Assembly: GCA_958450325.1 (NCBI GenBank)
Contig: OY288243.1
Coordinates: 67,006,606 to 67,070,605, forward strand
DNA length: 64,000 bases
Direction: 5' to 3'
Source of the DNA: Agrostemma githago
Lineage: Eukaryota > Streptophyta > Magnoliopsida > Caryophyllales > Caryophyllaceae
Position 1 is the first letter of the stretch. Every line of letters starts with the position of its first letter. Of the stretch, positions 1 through 12,607 are shown piece after piece. The position numbers and the translations under genes were made by a program. The notes below the pieces were generated by a model. It was not told where the DNA came from. It saw only the letters and a list, made by a program, of their open reading frames with translations, and did not search any database.

Positions 1-1372
1 CACGACACTCATCTCCCCAAATGACATGTTGACACCTAAGCAGAGGCTATTCGTGTCTGCATCCTGCATGAGTGTACGCATTCCTAGTTATGTGTAGCGT
101 GTTTGAACAACCCAAATAAAACACTAAAATCTGGATTCAACCACGACAACATATTCAATCGCACCCAACTCCGTTTTCAAAAAAAAAGAAAACTCTTCTT
201 CTCAAAACCACCTTTTGAGCGCCGATACTCCTGCCAAATATAGTTATTTTCGAAAAAAAAAACACATTTTAAATGTTGTCATCATGGCAAATTTTACACT
301 CACTACTTTAAAAAAAAAGAAACCTTTTTGAAGCGCCATTACCTTGGCCAAAGGGAAACTCGTGGTTTTCAAACAACAACGAGGACCGCTAATAAGCGCT
401 GAACTCCCGATAAATGGGAACGAGGTACGCTATGCGGTTACATCTTACTTTCAAAGCATTCTTTTTTCCGCACAAACCTTTAGCACTACCAAAACTTCAA
501 TTAATTAAGTCAAGGAAACCAAAACGGTTACACAATCAAAATATTTTTCGCAATACGTCACCCCCACCGTCGAAATGTCAGTTAATGGAGCCGACAAGCG
601 TGGGTTCCCCTGGTTTTAAAAGTTTCTTCTTCAAAAAAAAACACTTTCATTACCTAGATTCTGTAACAAGAATTCAGTCACATTTTCAAAGCACCGTCAC
701 AAATATCATGGTCTGTCACGGGCACTGTCTACACCAGAATCATCAAACTAGCTAATCAATATTAGTCTCGATAAAAGCACAATATCACACTTTCAAAACC
801 GGTTCCTTTAGAACCGCACCTTCTCTTGCAAAACCTCCATTTACACCTTTGCTATCGTCGAATCACTGACAATCATATAGCAACACCTTATCGACACATC
901 ACAGACGATGCCGCTACCCCATCGTGACACCAATTTTATGAATCCCACATTTCAAAAGAGGTTTTATTTTCAAAACTCATTTGTTTTAAAAAGCATCAAA
1001 GCTCTTTGATTCTGAGTCGGGATCACGATCAGTTCCTTACCTTGTACAACCGTGTGATTAACTGTCCGTGTTAGTTACTAGGGTCGCCTCTATTCGAGGT
1101 CTTACATTTTGGGTCGTCTCATCTCAAGAAAGTCCTCTTCCTTTAATCTCAATCCCGAGATTTATGTCAAATCGTCTCGTTCCAGAGACATAAGTCTGTT
1201 AGGCTCTTTGCCGAATACACCAAGAGTCTAAAGCACCTGAGTCTTTAATACGATGACCGCAAACACGCGCAAATCAAGGGTCTTGTTTCCGTGTTGCTCA
1301 ATTACGAGCCACCCTTGAGTCTTTAAGCCGTCTGGTAGATCCATTCTCATTAATACCACCCCTTCCACAGTC
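1..1372 (+). other. 5' leader of copy A between LTR and gag
   Basis: No coding potential is seen. The stretch around 45-190 matches, in reverse orientation, the region near 37500-37620 of copy B, and both lead to a gag start codon at similar distance. It is therefore the untranslated leader of the retrotransposon. Its LTR lies to the left of the window. Confidence 0.6.
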
Positions 1373-2351
1373 ATGTCAGGAGATTCAAGCGTAGACAAAA
1401 GTAACCATAGTGGGAACAACGCCGAACAATCCGGGGATAACACCGTAGGAACCCTAGCCAACATGATCCGAGACCTACAGGCCATCATCCTTACCATGAA
1501 TGCATCCGGAAACAGCATCGACTCCCGTCTAGGCCACTTGGAGGATAAGGCCTCTGACGAACACCATAACCGGATCCTCAACGAGGTCCTTTTAAATTCC
1601 ACGCCCCTAGGTGGCGTTCCTGCCGGGGTCACCCCTAATGACCTCACTACCTCACCTCAAGACGACATTCTACAGTCCGTCGTAAGCCGCATAGACTTCC
1701 TTGAACACCAAATGTGCCTAAACCAAGACAACAATGTCCACCTCGAAAACCATAGGAAGTTTGAAATGGTAAACGATCAACTACCAGAAAACTTTTCCCT
1801 AGCCGACATACCCAAGTTCAAGGGACCCGAGGATCCCCTCAACCACATCCGAGCCTTTAAGGATTACATGGCCATTAAAGGGGTCAAACCCAGTCTTATC
1901 GCTAGGATATTCTCATCCTCTTTAGGCTACACACCTCGATACTGGTTTTACTCCCTTGACCCCAAAGAGATATCCACCTGGGATGACATCTCCATAGAAT
2001 TCGCAAAGCAGTACGCTGATAACTCCGAAACACAAATCACCATCCGAAATCTCGAAGTCCTTTCCCAAAATGAGAAGGAAGGCTTCTCCGAATTTATGAC
2101 TAGGTGGAGAAAGGTCAACACTCAATTAGTAAACCGCCCTGACGAGGCCACCTTAGTAGAGAAATTTGTTGATAATCTCAGACCCCCTTACGCCTCTCAC
2201 CTTAGGTACCAAAATATCCATACCTTCAAAGAATTGTCTACCTTAGAAATACGTCTGGAGGATGATATGAAGAAGGGAGTATTCTCCAAAATAATAGGGA
2301 AGGGTTATCAAGGACCAACCACATCCACGGGAATCCATTCTTACGGGTCAA
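1373..2351 (+). pseudogene. gag (N-terminal and central part) of copy A
   Basis: An open frame starts at ATG 1373 and runs to about 2351. The capsid-like segment has the plant gypsy gag signature FKGPEDPLNHIRAFKDYM, then a tryptophan- and arginine-rich helix region (residues about 190-265), and ends in MKKGVFSKIIGKGYQGP. It forms the structural particle protein of the retrotransposon. The frame then runs into an inserted repeat, so its last codons to 2404 are not gag. About 45 codons are missing before gag resumes at 12262. The minus-strand homologue in copy B confirms the family. Confidence 0.85.
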
Positions 2352-4135
2352 TGATGCACGCTGTCGCTGACACGCATGCAAACAATATTTTTAACACCGA
2401 TTAACCTAACTGGTGTAGTAGTGGTAGGTCGGGATCGATCCACAGGGAAAGGGTTAAGCGATATTGGTCAAGTCTAGAGTTTAATCGCGATTGGGATTGA
2501 GACAGGGGTTTTGGGATGAGAGGAGTCGAAGTAAGGCTAGCGAACTACACTATTAAGGCTAGGAACAATAATAGGAAAGGGGTTGGGGAGAGTCGGGATT
2601 CGAAAATGGGTCTTAGAGTCTCGGGATCGAGTTTTAGTTACAACGTTGAAAAGGGAGAGTGCCACCTTTCGGTTTAATCATCCAACCTACCTAAACCCGC
2701 TTTCGCGACGAAAGGGTAAGTCTCAAATTAAGGTAATTTCTACCCCGAGTTTCCCCATATTGATAGAAACGAGTCAAGGTCAATCTAGCTGCAGTCTAGG
2801 TCAACAAAGACACAAAAACCTTAAAATTGATAATCAACAAGTAAACAACCCACCAACATCCCCTCGAATCAAATAATCCAAATACTCATCCCTAATTCCC
2901 CAACAAGAAAATCTACTCACTAATCATGATGAATAACAACAAGGCACTAACTAAGGAGAAATTAACTAAAGCGTGCATAACAACTATACTAACAATTGAC
3001 GCTAAGGAGAGAGATTAACTAACACACAATCTAAAGAGAAGCTAACAAAGGAGAGAAAAACATAAGCTAACTAATGGAAAAAAGGGAGAGGAAAGAATTT
3101 ACCAACTATGGAGAAAACTAAGGAGAAAGGTGAAGATAAATATAAAAGATTGAATCTTGGGAGAAATAATGCAAGAATTTGTCACCAATCCATGCAAAAT
3201 TCTTCAATCTTCAATAAGAGCAATATAAATCTTCAAGAGATAATACAAGAATTTTGTCACATAAACCCCTGCAAAACCCTTGAATCTTCAACATAAAAGC
3301 ACAATCTTCAACAAAGAGGGAAGTTTGATTACTAATTATAGAGTAATTATACTAATACTAAGTAGATCTACTAATTCTATGGAGATTTTTACTAAGAGAG
3401 CTTACTACAAGCTACCGCTACTACTACTAGAGAATTCTCTATACTACTTCTACTCCTAAGAGGCTTACTCAAGGCTCAAGAAGACACAAAACCCTACGAG
3501 GAGTACTTATAGAATCTCTTAACGGGTTGCACAAACTTCAAGGCCCAAATCCAATTTCTCTTCATTTTAGCTAGACCATCACCCTTTGCATCTTCAGGGG
3601 GTGAAACTTCACCCTGCGGCTTGACATAATAATCCCACCGGGTGAAATTTCACCCAGTGAGATTTTCTTCTCAATTTGCAAATTCGGCTCGGTTTCTCCA
3701 TCGGGCGAAATTTCACCCGGTGGGCGAAATTTCGCTCGGTCGTGAGTGCCATGAAAATCTTAGGGGAGGTGGAAAATGTCGTCGGGCGAAACTTCGCCCG
3801 ATGATGACTCACCGGGTGAAGTTTCACCCGGTGAAGTTTCTCCTCTTTTCCGGTCTCTTTCTTCGTCGATCAATTGGATTACTCGAACTTTCGGTTGTGT
3901 GCTTCGCTCTTTGGACCGTATCTCTCTCATGCTCGTAGAAGCTCATACACGTTTTCGGTCGAAAATCCTATCAAAATAGACAGAAAACTACCAAAAACAC
4001 GTAAAATGCAAAAGAGAGACACTAATGCGAGAATTACTCAAAATACGGCGATAATCGCACTCTATTCTCGCAAAATGGAGGAAAAACGTTGCTCGTCCTC
4101 GAGCAAAGACCCAAAAAGAAATTAGCTACTACTAT
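2352..4135 (+). mobile_element. LTR-like repeat family E1, copy 1 (right end not defined)
   Basis: It begins TGATGCACGCTGTCG inside gag. It shares blocks with the element at 16125-19959: the word GTCGGGATCGATCCACAGGG, the conserved ACTCACTA and CTAACTAAGGAG segments, and a cluster of short palindromes. It has no coding capacity. The right end is not visible by homology: the second copy ends GTGTTATCA, and I do not find that end here. The limit given is where similarity stops. Confidence 0.5.
3598..3845. repeat. Cluster of short palindromes of the GGGTGAAATTTCACCC type
   Basis: Within about 250 bp there are at least six near-perfect palindromes: variants of GGGTGAAATTTCACCC and GGGCGAAACTTCGCCC, each centred on AATT or AGTT or AACTT. 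Some arms mix GGGCG and CACCC. The spacing between them is irregular, so this is not a simple tandem repeat. Confidence 0.85.
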
Positions 4136-4919
4136 TAAGCTAGACTATGCTAAGCCGATACGGGGCAATTAACGGGCCCGCTCCGTCCCTTCAACTCACA
4201 TCGAGATACCCATGAGGTATACTTCCATGCAAGGCAAGTTGGGGCTTGCTCAAAATTGGGGTTGCGACTAACACACACAGACACACAAAACAAGGAAGAC
4301 ACACGAAAAGATAGTCGCAACCAAAGAGAAGATAAATCACCGAATCCCTCATCGAAACGGCGGAGAAAGCACCGACTAGAGCTTAGGACAAGCGAGAACA
4401 CTACCAAGTTAGTAACACAAAATGACATGGACAAGATCCTAATAGGATGACGATCAAACAATAAAAACATTGAAAATTTACCAAGGTCCGTCTAATTCCA
4501 CTAGAGATGCCTACAACGGGACGATAAATGAAGTGGATAAGTGAGAACCATGGAGTTAGCAAGCACTGTAGGTAAGTGTTATGTCGCCTCCTAAGCTAAG
4601 CCTAGAGGATCATCCCAAACTCGAGAAAGCTAATTAGACCAAAAAGATGGATAAGTATTTGGAAAATGGTGAAAATTGCCAAATTACCACTATTTTCCTT
4701 CCTCGGGACTCGGTCCTCTAGTAGGCATTTCAAGGCAATAAGTCAATCAAGGGATTATTTGGATTTGGGAACGATTTTTGAGATTTTGATTTTCTTTTCG
4801 GTTTTCCTTCCCCATTATTTCGATCGAGGGCTTCTTTTTTTTTTGGTTCACGCAACGCCCTTCTTCTTCATTTTTCCCTTTTTCTTTTTTGAATAGCTCT
4901 TTTTTTGGCTAGTTAGTTC
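4136..4919. other. Non-coding stretch of unknown origin
   Basis: No homology to other parts of the window was seen and no convincing reading frame. It includes a small palindrome near 4096-4103 (CTCGAG context) and a T-rich tract at 4780-4920. It may be the rest of E1 copy 1. Confidence 0.35.
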
Positions 4920-5821
4920 ATTTTTCCCTTGATTTTATAAATTAAATTAATTTAAAGTTATTTTATATTTTTATTTTGTTTACGATTTAACTCGTAATTC
5001 TTAAAATTATTATAAAACGAATTTATCATTTAATCGTTTCAAACTCCTAAAATTCCATTTGTCTCTGAAACTCTTCTTATATTTAAAGCATATTTTTATT
5101 TCTATCGATTTATTTTATACATTTAAATTAATTATTATCGAAAGTCTATTTCGCCAATTTAAATTCTAAATTCTATTATTTATTTATATTTAAGCTCGAA
5201 TTTCTATTTTCGGCTCGAAGTTCATTTATTTTTAAGTTTCGTCAAAAATTTTATTACCTTCCCTCGAGAAATCAATTTAATTCACCTTATCGAAGATTTA
5301 TTATTTATCGAGAATACTATTTCATCGTCTAATTATTTATTTCTATAAACTTCATTTTCGTCTCGAATAATTCTTAATATCTCGAGAAACGTTTATTTTA
5401 CTCATTTTATTAGTCGGCCCAATTATTTTTATTAACTCGATTTTAATTCAGTTTCGTGGGTCAGTCAAATTTTTAGTACCTATTCATTTAATCGGTTTCC
5501 TAACCCGATTTAACCCACTTTGGCTAATTGATTCATTTCTTTTCCCAATAATTAACGTACACCCCCCTTCACTTTCCTCCACCGTTTCATCATTCTTCTC
5601 CCCTTTACTCCCCTTCCTCCACCGCTTCACTACTTTTGTAATCAACTTATCCCACTTATCATATATTCATATTCATTCCCTTGTTTTCTTTTCTTCCTCC
5701 ACCGTTTCATTCATCCCCTCTTGCTCTCTTTATTTTTCTAATTCCCCCGCTTCATCTCTGCTTTCTTCTTCGTTTTGTGCATTTGTTTGTTACTGCTGCG
5801 TTATGCTACTGTTACGGTACT

Positions 5822-5862
5822 GCTTCTTCTTCTTCTTCTTCTTCTTCTTCTTCTTCTTCTTT
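5822..5862. repeat. (TTC)n microsatellite within the large LTR
   Basis: About 13 uninterrupted CTT/TTC units. The same LTR position in the 56 kb and 63 kb copies has shorter tracts, so this is a variable site within the LTR. The apparent serine- or leucine-rich frames here are a by-product of the repeat. Confidence 0.9.
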
Positions 5863-5938
5863 TCATTTTCGCTTTGTTTCTATGCTGTTATTGCTTCTGT
5901 GTCGCGTCGATGTGGCTGCTGTCCGTATTTATTCTTTC

Positions 5939-6407
5939 TGTTAGAAATAATGCAAAGACAATATGTTGACTATTGTTGCATAGTAAGGGTATCTCCCATT
6001 AAGTAGCATATTGACACCAATTTTCTTGATTGTCATGAATATCATTATTTTCATAGCAATGACAATTCATTTCTTATCATAAAGTGACTTTGGATACCTT
6101 TTGAGGTTAGTCTCATATGACACTTATTATATAAGTATGAGAATGATAAGACATATGGGGACCAACATCAAATGTCATCATCCAAATCTCTTTGATAAAT
6201 TCTGGGTATACCATCGAGTTCCAACTCCTAATGGTTGAGTACACAACCTTTTAGGAGTGTTGTGTGACCTTGGGAGACGACGCCCATTCCGATTTGTATC
6301 GTAGTCGGGGCGATTTTGTTTCTCATATTCAGTGGCCTTCATACCACGACACAACAACGTATATTCTCTATTTATATATCGCCTTATAGTGACCCTATAT
6401 TTCCAAC
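5939..6407 (+). repeat. 5' LTR of the 3.6 kb element
   Basis: 469 bp, TG..CA. It differs from the 3' LTR at roughly 15-17 positions by eye (about 96-97% identity). Confidence 0.93.
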
Positions 6408-9078
6408 AATTGAGAAACGAAACTATTTCACTATTATTGTGGTTGTGTTAATCACTTGTCTTTGGAATTGTTTCAATTGGCTATCTTGTTTTGTTGGTAA
6501 GATTCATCTCGTTGAGGGTTAGACAGTAGTTTGATATTATGGCAATAACTCCATCTCTAGACCTTCAATTGGGACGTGTAATATGACGTTGGAAAACTAA
6601 GAAGAAGGGCTACAACTCTTTAGTTGAAGTCGTGAGTTGATTCTGCCATTTATCCTTCGAAAAACGGGACACAATGTCGTGGTAGTATGCTGAAAGTTTT
6701 TGAAGGTTTATGAGTGGATGGTATTATCTTATTTATTATTAATATTCATCCTTGAGAATGAGGTATGGTATCTATCAGTTTAGTTCTTGTCTTCTTGTGA
6801 TTCATGATGATAAAATAATTACGTTTGGTAGATGAGTATCATTTATCGTCATTGATTGGAAGATAAATTATCTGATAAGAGTATGATGTTATGTTGTTTC
6901 TGAACATATGTTGAATGTGTTAGTCTCAATATTTCATGATGGATGATGAATTTGCACACATGTTTGTATTAATATACAACTAAAAGGTGAATGTTTTTCT
7001 GTGTTTATGGAGAATATTATATGCCTACAATCAAAATAATTAATGTGATTATTAGTGGAGTAATAATTAATTATTAATGATTTTTGTGCAAATTATGTTG
7101 TCTTAAAAGATGACCATGTGGAGATTATATGCTCTTATGAGTAATGAGAGCAATATATGGATTTATTATATAGCCGTTATAAATTTATTATATAGCCGTT
7201 ATAAATTTATTCTATGCACTTAATATATATGATATTGAATATTATTCATTAATCAATTTAAGAACATTATGTATGTTTTGCGAAAAAATTGAATATGTAT
7301 AATATATGTTGGGATTATATATTAGTGTGATTTTTCGTATGCTTATTAATGTTTTGAAAAGGCACGTGTGTACTTGTCTTGTAAATTATTTTGGATACAT
7401 TTGGAAGAAGAATTTAACTTCACACTAGAGACGCATCAATGCTCACTCGAGTAAAATAAGCTATATATGGGGGTTAAATATTTTATTTTTAATGACATGC
7501 TTAATCTTGATCAAGTATGAATTAAATAACTGGATGAATTATTTGATAAATTACTCTAAGAATAGAGTATGGAATAGATAAATTGTCAGGCATAATTATT
7601 TGATATCTAAAAGTTGGGATGATTTATGAATGAATAATTTGTATATTTTGTTTGAACGATTATGTTTGTCATTATTTTGTGGTGTGACAACATGTGGGGA
7701 AATCATTCAACTTATTTGATAAAATTATTCATGCATCAATTTTAGAGTTGATATCTTATAATTTGTGAAGAGTATGTATATCTCTAATTGTGGGGAAAAG
7801 TGATGATCGATAGCATGTTTATACATGAATAATTGAACCAAATGTAAGAGTTTTAATTTGTTGACTAAGTCAATAAATAATGGTTGCGTAAGGTTCATTT
7901 ATTTATGTTGTACATCTGGCTTACACCATAATATATGAGATTATGATGATTGATTTTATGTGAGTAAAGGTTATATATTTTAATTTGTGGATTTGCAAAA
8001 AGAAAATATAAGTGAAACAATCATCGAGATCGTTGTTCTCTAATATAAGAATGATGATGTATATATGGTGCAATATTGAGAATTGCAACATGTTGGATAT
8101 TTATAAAGATGTTGGATCACAAGGTGAGATGCACAATGATCATGAGTAAGCTTTCATCTTTATAATAATTTTATTATAAGTCTATTGAGAAGACTGTTAT
8201 AATTTCATGTATTATGTTTCACTTACCGGGGTAATGCATGATGATTGTGAGCTTAATATTTATTGCATAATTGTGGGGCATCAATTGCTATGGAATGTTT
8301 GATGCTAATTTCAGCTTCATATTGCTAAAAATGATGTGTAGTGAATTACACATGGATTATGCAGATTTGAGATAGTTGAAATCATCAAATTTAATTTGGT
8401 GTATTTGAAAGGTTGAGCATGTAGCTCTTAATGGTCTTATAGCCCAAATTTGGGTGGTCCTTATGAGACGTACTTGATGAGATCACCGTAATGAGCATAT
8501 AGCTCTTAATGGTCTTATAGCCCAAATTTGGGTGGTCCTTGTGAGACGGACTTGATGAGATCACCATAATGATAGAGGTTGAGATATTTCTCTTAATGAA
8601 TCTATATCCCTATGTTTGGGTGGTCCTGTTGTGAAGGACTTGATGGATTCACCGTAGTATTGAGAGGTTGAGCTTTAGAGCTCTTAATGATTTTATAGCT
8701 CATAAGTGAGTGGGTTATGTGGAGATATCCTTGATAGAATCACCTAAGTGAGTGTGAAGGGTTGGACTCCTTCTATGAGAGATTGAGTTATCTTTCTAGA
8801 GCACTCATCAAAATCCCAAGGTTCATTTGGCCATAAATTTGTTGAATTATATCGCGGAACTCGTGTGGAACTTAAGGTATGATATGTGTTGTGAGGATAA
8901 TTCAACCGAAGTTCAATAAGGAATTCAAATCGAAAGATATTCTCTTGTTGTAAGTAAATTGTTGACTCATTTCACTAATACGTTAAATTCAAATCGAGAT
9001 ATATTAACGTCTAAGTGTCAACCTTTTCATATGCTCAGAATTTTTGTTTTCAATTTGTCATTTGCATTAGTGGGGGAT
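6408..9078 (+). other. Non-coding interior of the 3.6 kb element
   Basis: AT-rich, with frequent stops in all frames. No obvious tRNA primer-binding site is recognisable right after the LTR (ATTGAGAAACGAAAC). It contains a degenerate tandem array at 8396-8765. Confidence 0.7.
8396..8765 (+). repeat. Degenerate ~105-bp tandem repeat in the 3.6 kb element
   Basis: About four units, each with the plan GAGCATATAGCTCTTAATGG, then ATAGCCCAAATTTGGGTGG, then CTTGATGAGATCACC. The first two units are nearly identical and the later two are diverged. AAATTTGGG helps form a small inverted repeat (CCCAAATTTGGG) in the first units. Confidence 0.85.
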
Positions 9079-9548
9079 TGTTAGAAATAATGCAAAGACA
9101 ATATGTTGACTATTGTTGCATAGTAAGGGTATCTCCCATTAAGTAGCATATTGACACCAATTTTCATGATGGTCATGAATATCATTATTTTCATAGTAAT
9201 GACAATTCATTTCCTATCTAAAGTGACTTTGGATACCTTTTGAGGTTAGTCTCATATGACACTTATTATATAAGTATGAGAATGATAAGACATATGGGGA
9301 CCAACATCAAATGTCATCATCCAAATATCTTTGATAAATTCTGAGTATACCATCGAGTTTCAACTCCTGATGATTGAGTACACAACCTTTTAGGAGTGTT
9401 GTGTGACCTTGGGGGACGACGCCCATTCCGATTTGTACCGTAGTCAGGGCGATTTTGTTTCTCATATTCAGTGGTCTTCATACCACGACACAACAACGTA
9501 TATTCTCTATTTATATATCGCCCCTATAGTGACCCTATATTTCCAACA
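9079..9548 (+). repeat. 3' LTR of the 3.6 kb element
   Basis: 470 bp, preceded by the purine tract and followed by the CTTTC duplication. Confidence 0.93.
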
Positions 9549-12261
9549 CTTTCTGCTGCTGCTGATGTCGTTTTGTGCTGCTGCTTGCTATTGCTCTTCT
9601 TCTCTTCTCCCGTCTTCCCTGATTCCCTTTCTCTTTGTCGATCTTGTTGCCTTTTGTTATTGTTTCTGTTGATGCGTTGCTGATCGATGTTGCTGTCCTT
9701 CATTGTTATGTTGCTGTTGTGTCGGTTTTGATGCTGCTGCTGTGTTTCGCCGTTATTCTCGGTTTAGTATTAATCCATCCTCGTTTGTTTCATTCCTCTC
9801 TATTTTTATCTCATCGTACTGTTGTTCGTTGGGGTTGTCGTTTCTGCTGTCTTCTTTGCCCCTTTTCTTCTTCTTTCCATTTGTCTTTTTCCGCTGCAGT
9901 TACCTCTGCGTTAATGGCCTGCTGTCACTGTTGTTTTCTTCCTGCTGTTTTCGATTCCTCCCCGTCTTGCTGCTGCTGCACGATTTTGTTACTACTAACA
10001 TCGTCTTGTTGTTGTTCGTTAACTATCGTCACGCCTTTTGCTATCTTCATGTTTGTTTTATGCTATTAGTCGATCAATCTGGTTCTCCACCCTTTTGGTT
10101 CTTTTGCCTTCGTTACCCTTTGTCTTTTGCTAGCTACTTTCTCCTTTGTCTTCTGTTCTATTCTTCTGCGTGTTCGTTTTAGTTGTTGCTAAATTCGAGA
10201 CCCGTCCTTCGATCTTCTCTTCATTTCAGTGTTTCTGGTCTTCCTCTTTCTTTTTCTCGTTAGTGATGCTATTTTGAGTGGTTCGTCGATCCACTTACGA
10301 TGTTACCGTTGCGACTCCAATTTCGTGAAGAGCCTCAAGCTTTTGGTGGAACAAGGGTCAAAAGGATCGAAGCTTGGAAATTGAAGAAAGAACAAGTACG
10401 TGGTCGATTCGTCGTCGTCCTAAGGTAACTTTCGGACGTTACTCGATTTTATATCGTATGTTGAGTAGTATGTAGTAAATATTTTTACTTCGATTTTCTT
10501 ATTTTAGCTATTTATTATTTGCTAATATTATTATTTTTAAATTGTGTACCTTATAAATATTTTATAACTTTCGATATCGTTTTATAAATTGTAAGTAATT
10601 TAACTATTTACGATCGTTATAATATTTGGTTGGTTATCGTAACACTAGTAACTAAATAATAACGATTTCATATTTTCTTCAGATTCCGTTAATTTATAAT
10701 TTTAACTCAAAATCGTATTTTTATATTATAATCGAGATTTGTATATTTATTTTAATAAATTAATTTTGGTTTTACGATTTATACTAATAAACTAGAAGAT
10801 AATCGTTTTCTTTGAAATACATTTATTTCGAGACTATTTTCTCTAATAATTTCTCATTTGTTTACAATTGACTATTTTTAGTAAAATCCGTATTATTTAT
10901 CAATAAAAGTTATTTGCTAAAAATAATTTGAAACCTTTGAAAAATTCATTTCATTTATAAAACTCGTCGACTCAATTAATTTTGATATCCTTTTTCTTAA
11001 AACATCTCTTTTCTAAAATCTATATTTTTAACTCGATTTCCTAATTATTTATAAAATACTATACTTTGACTTATTCAATTTAATTTATATTTTAGTAACG
11101 AATTTAGAAATATATTAAAGTTACGATAACGACGATAATAATAAAATTTTAATTTCGTTAGAAATGCTATTTTTAATACATTCCACTAATTTTAATAACT
11201 TACGTATTTTCTATAACAACATTTCTATTTTAAGTAAGTTTCTAAAATTAGTAATTTTCTATTTATAGAAAGTTTTCATTTTAATATAAATTGCTTTTTT
11301 AATCTTCATATTATTTATAATGATTATTTGTTCTTAATATCGATAATGACTTGTTTTGGAGTTATGGAATAAGGACAAGTGTGAGGTTTAGAGTAATATA
11401 TTATGGGGTTTACGTTTTTGCTATCAACTATAAGGCTAGTGTATCAGGAATCAGTACATTAGTTGTTTAACCGGGTGACAGGTATCCCGGGAGTTGTGTA
11501 CGTTTTGACCTTAAGCTTAGGCCTCGCAGTAAGTCGCCGTCATAAGTTGAATTGGGTGACAGGTAATCCCAGGAGGGGTGTGCATTGTCTTAAACTAGGG
11601 CCACGCATTTATAAGTCGCCGCCCTATTATGGTTGAGTAGCCTAGTTAGAGATCGAAGTTTGATTTGTTTGAACTAAGTTCTCGAAGCTAGTTTTAGTAT
11701 TCTCCTAGTGAAAGTCTAGCCGTCAACACTAATCCTATCCATAACGCCATTTTGAATATTTTTATTATCATCGATACATTTTTTAAATGCAGATTGGCAA
11801 ATATTTGAAGTTTTCTTCTGAAAACTTGTCCTGATTTTATTGTTCCAATATTTTAAGTTTTTACTGAAAACTTATTTTTATTATATCGTTTTAATGTTTT
11901 CTCTTTTTAAATATTTTGATATAACAATACTATTATTTTTTCATATGATGTATTATGGCTGGGAGAACGTCCGAGTTACTCCCCACTGACGTGGCTGTTA
12001 TGTTTATAACATGACAGGTATTTGTTGCTGGGTTTTGGGTGTGAGCTAGCGAGTAGCGTGGATCCTACTCTTTCTTTATTCTTGTAATTTATGGATTTGT
12101 ATAAACCCGTTTGGAGATTTTACTTTTAGCCCTTTTGTAAAAAGAGGCCTTTGTATTGACTTACCATTTCTTTTAATAAGATATAGTTTGTCAGTGTGTT
12201 TTAATCTCAACTCTACAGTGTTTTCGCCACTGTATTGCGTTAGAATTTTTAGGGGATTACA

Positions 12262-12607
12262 AAGGAAGCTCGAACCCATGAGCCTTGCCCTAGAACCGCC
12301 CGCGGGCAGAAAAGGGAAATCGTGGGATGCCAATAAATATTTCCATTACCAATATGGCAATGGACATGATACCAAATCTTTCCTTCGACTCAAACATGTC
12401 ATACAAGATATTATAAAAAACGGGACGATTCCTCTCCCTCCACCCGAGAAACCAAACAATATCACAAACCCTTTTAGCATTCATGCTATCTTTGACGACA
12501 CCATCAATTGTCCCCACCTCGACCCTATAGAGGAGGACATCCTGAATATTGAGGAAGATCCCGACAATGCATGGGCATCCGCCAAGATGAGTAAATATGT
12601 GTCCTAG
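12262..12607 (+). pseudogene. gag (C-terminal part) of copy A
   Basis: The frame resumes immediately after the large LTR with KLEPMSLALEPPAGRK and includes the HYQYGNGHDTKSFLRLKHV module, which matches HFHHGNGHDTESYFRLKYT of copy B, and the stretch NPFSIHAIFDDTINCPHLDP. It ends at a stop at 12605-12607. Compared with copy B it lacks the segment just before (lost at the insertion) and the second GHD module. It is a non-functional remnant. Confidence 0.8.

Larger units (their letters stand above)
5939..9548 (+). mobile_element. Non-autonomous LTR retrotransposon, 3.6 kb, TSD CTTTC
   Basis: Two direct LTRs (5939-6407 and 9079-9548) begin TGTTAGAAATAATGC and end ATTTCCAACA. The 5-bp target duplication CTTTC is exact (5934-5938 and 9549-9553). 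A purine tract AGTGGGGGAT precedes the 3' LTR. The 2.67 kb interior contains no frame for gag or pol. The LTR and purine-tract style is Copia-like, but without coding sequence the superfamily is an inference. It inserted in the pyrimidine-rich part of the older large LTR. Confidence 0.93.
4920..12261 (+). mobile_element. Solo-LTR-like copy of the large LTR family (TGTAACACCCC..GGGGATTACA), with a nested insertion
   Basis: Apart from the insertion at 5939-9553, this block aligns along its length with the intact LTR at 56006-59873: the AT-rich start (GATTTTATAAATTAAATTA), the pyrimidine-rich middle, the GGCTGGGAGAACGTCCGAGTTACTCCC segment, and the end GGGGATTACA. Without the insertion it is about 3.7 kb, close to the full 3.87 kb. 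The first dozen bases, TGTAACACCC, are replaced or degraded, and no target duplication is visible. Gag of copy A resumes directly after it. Its divergence from the 56 kb copy is clearly greater than that between the two LTRs there, so it is older. Confidence 0.8.

Noticed and set aside
5939..9548. Hidden gag-pol in the 3.6 kb element
   Set aside because: I checked for reverse transcriptase and integrase motifs on both strands and saw none; stops are frequent.
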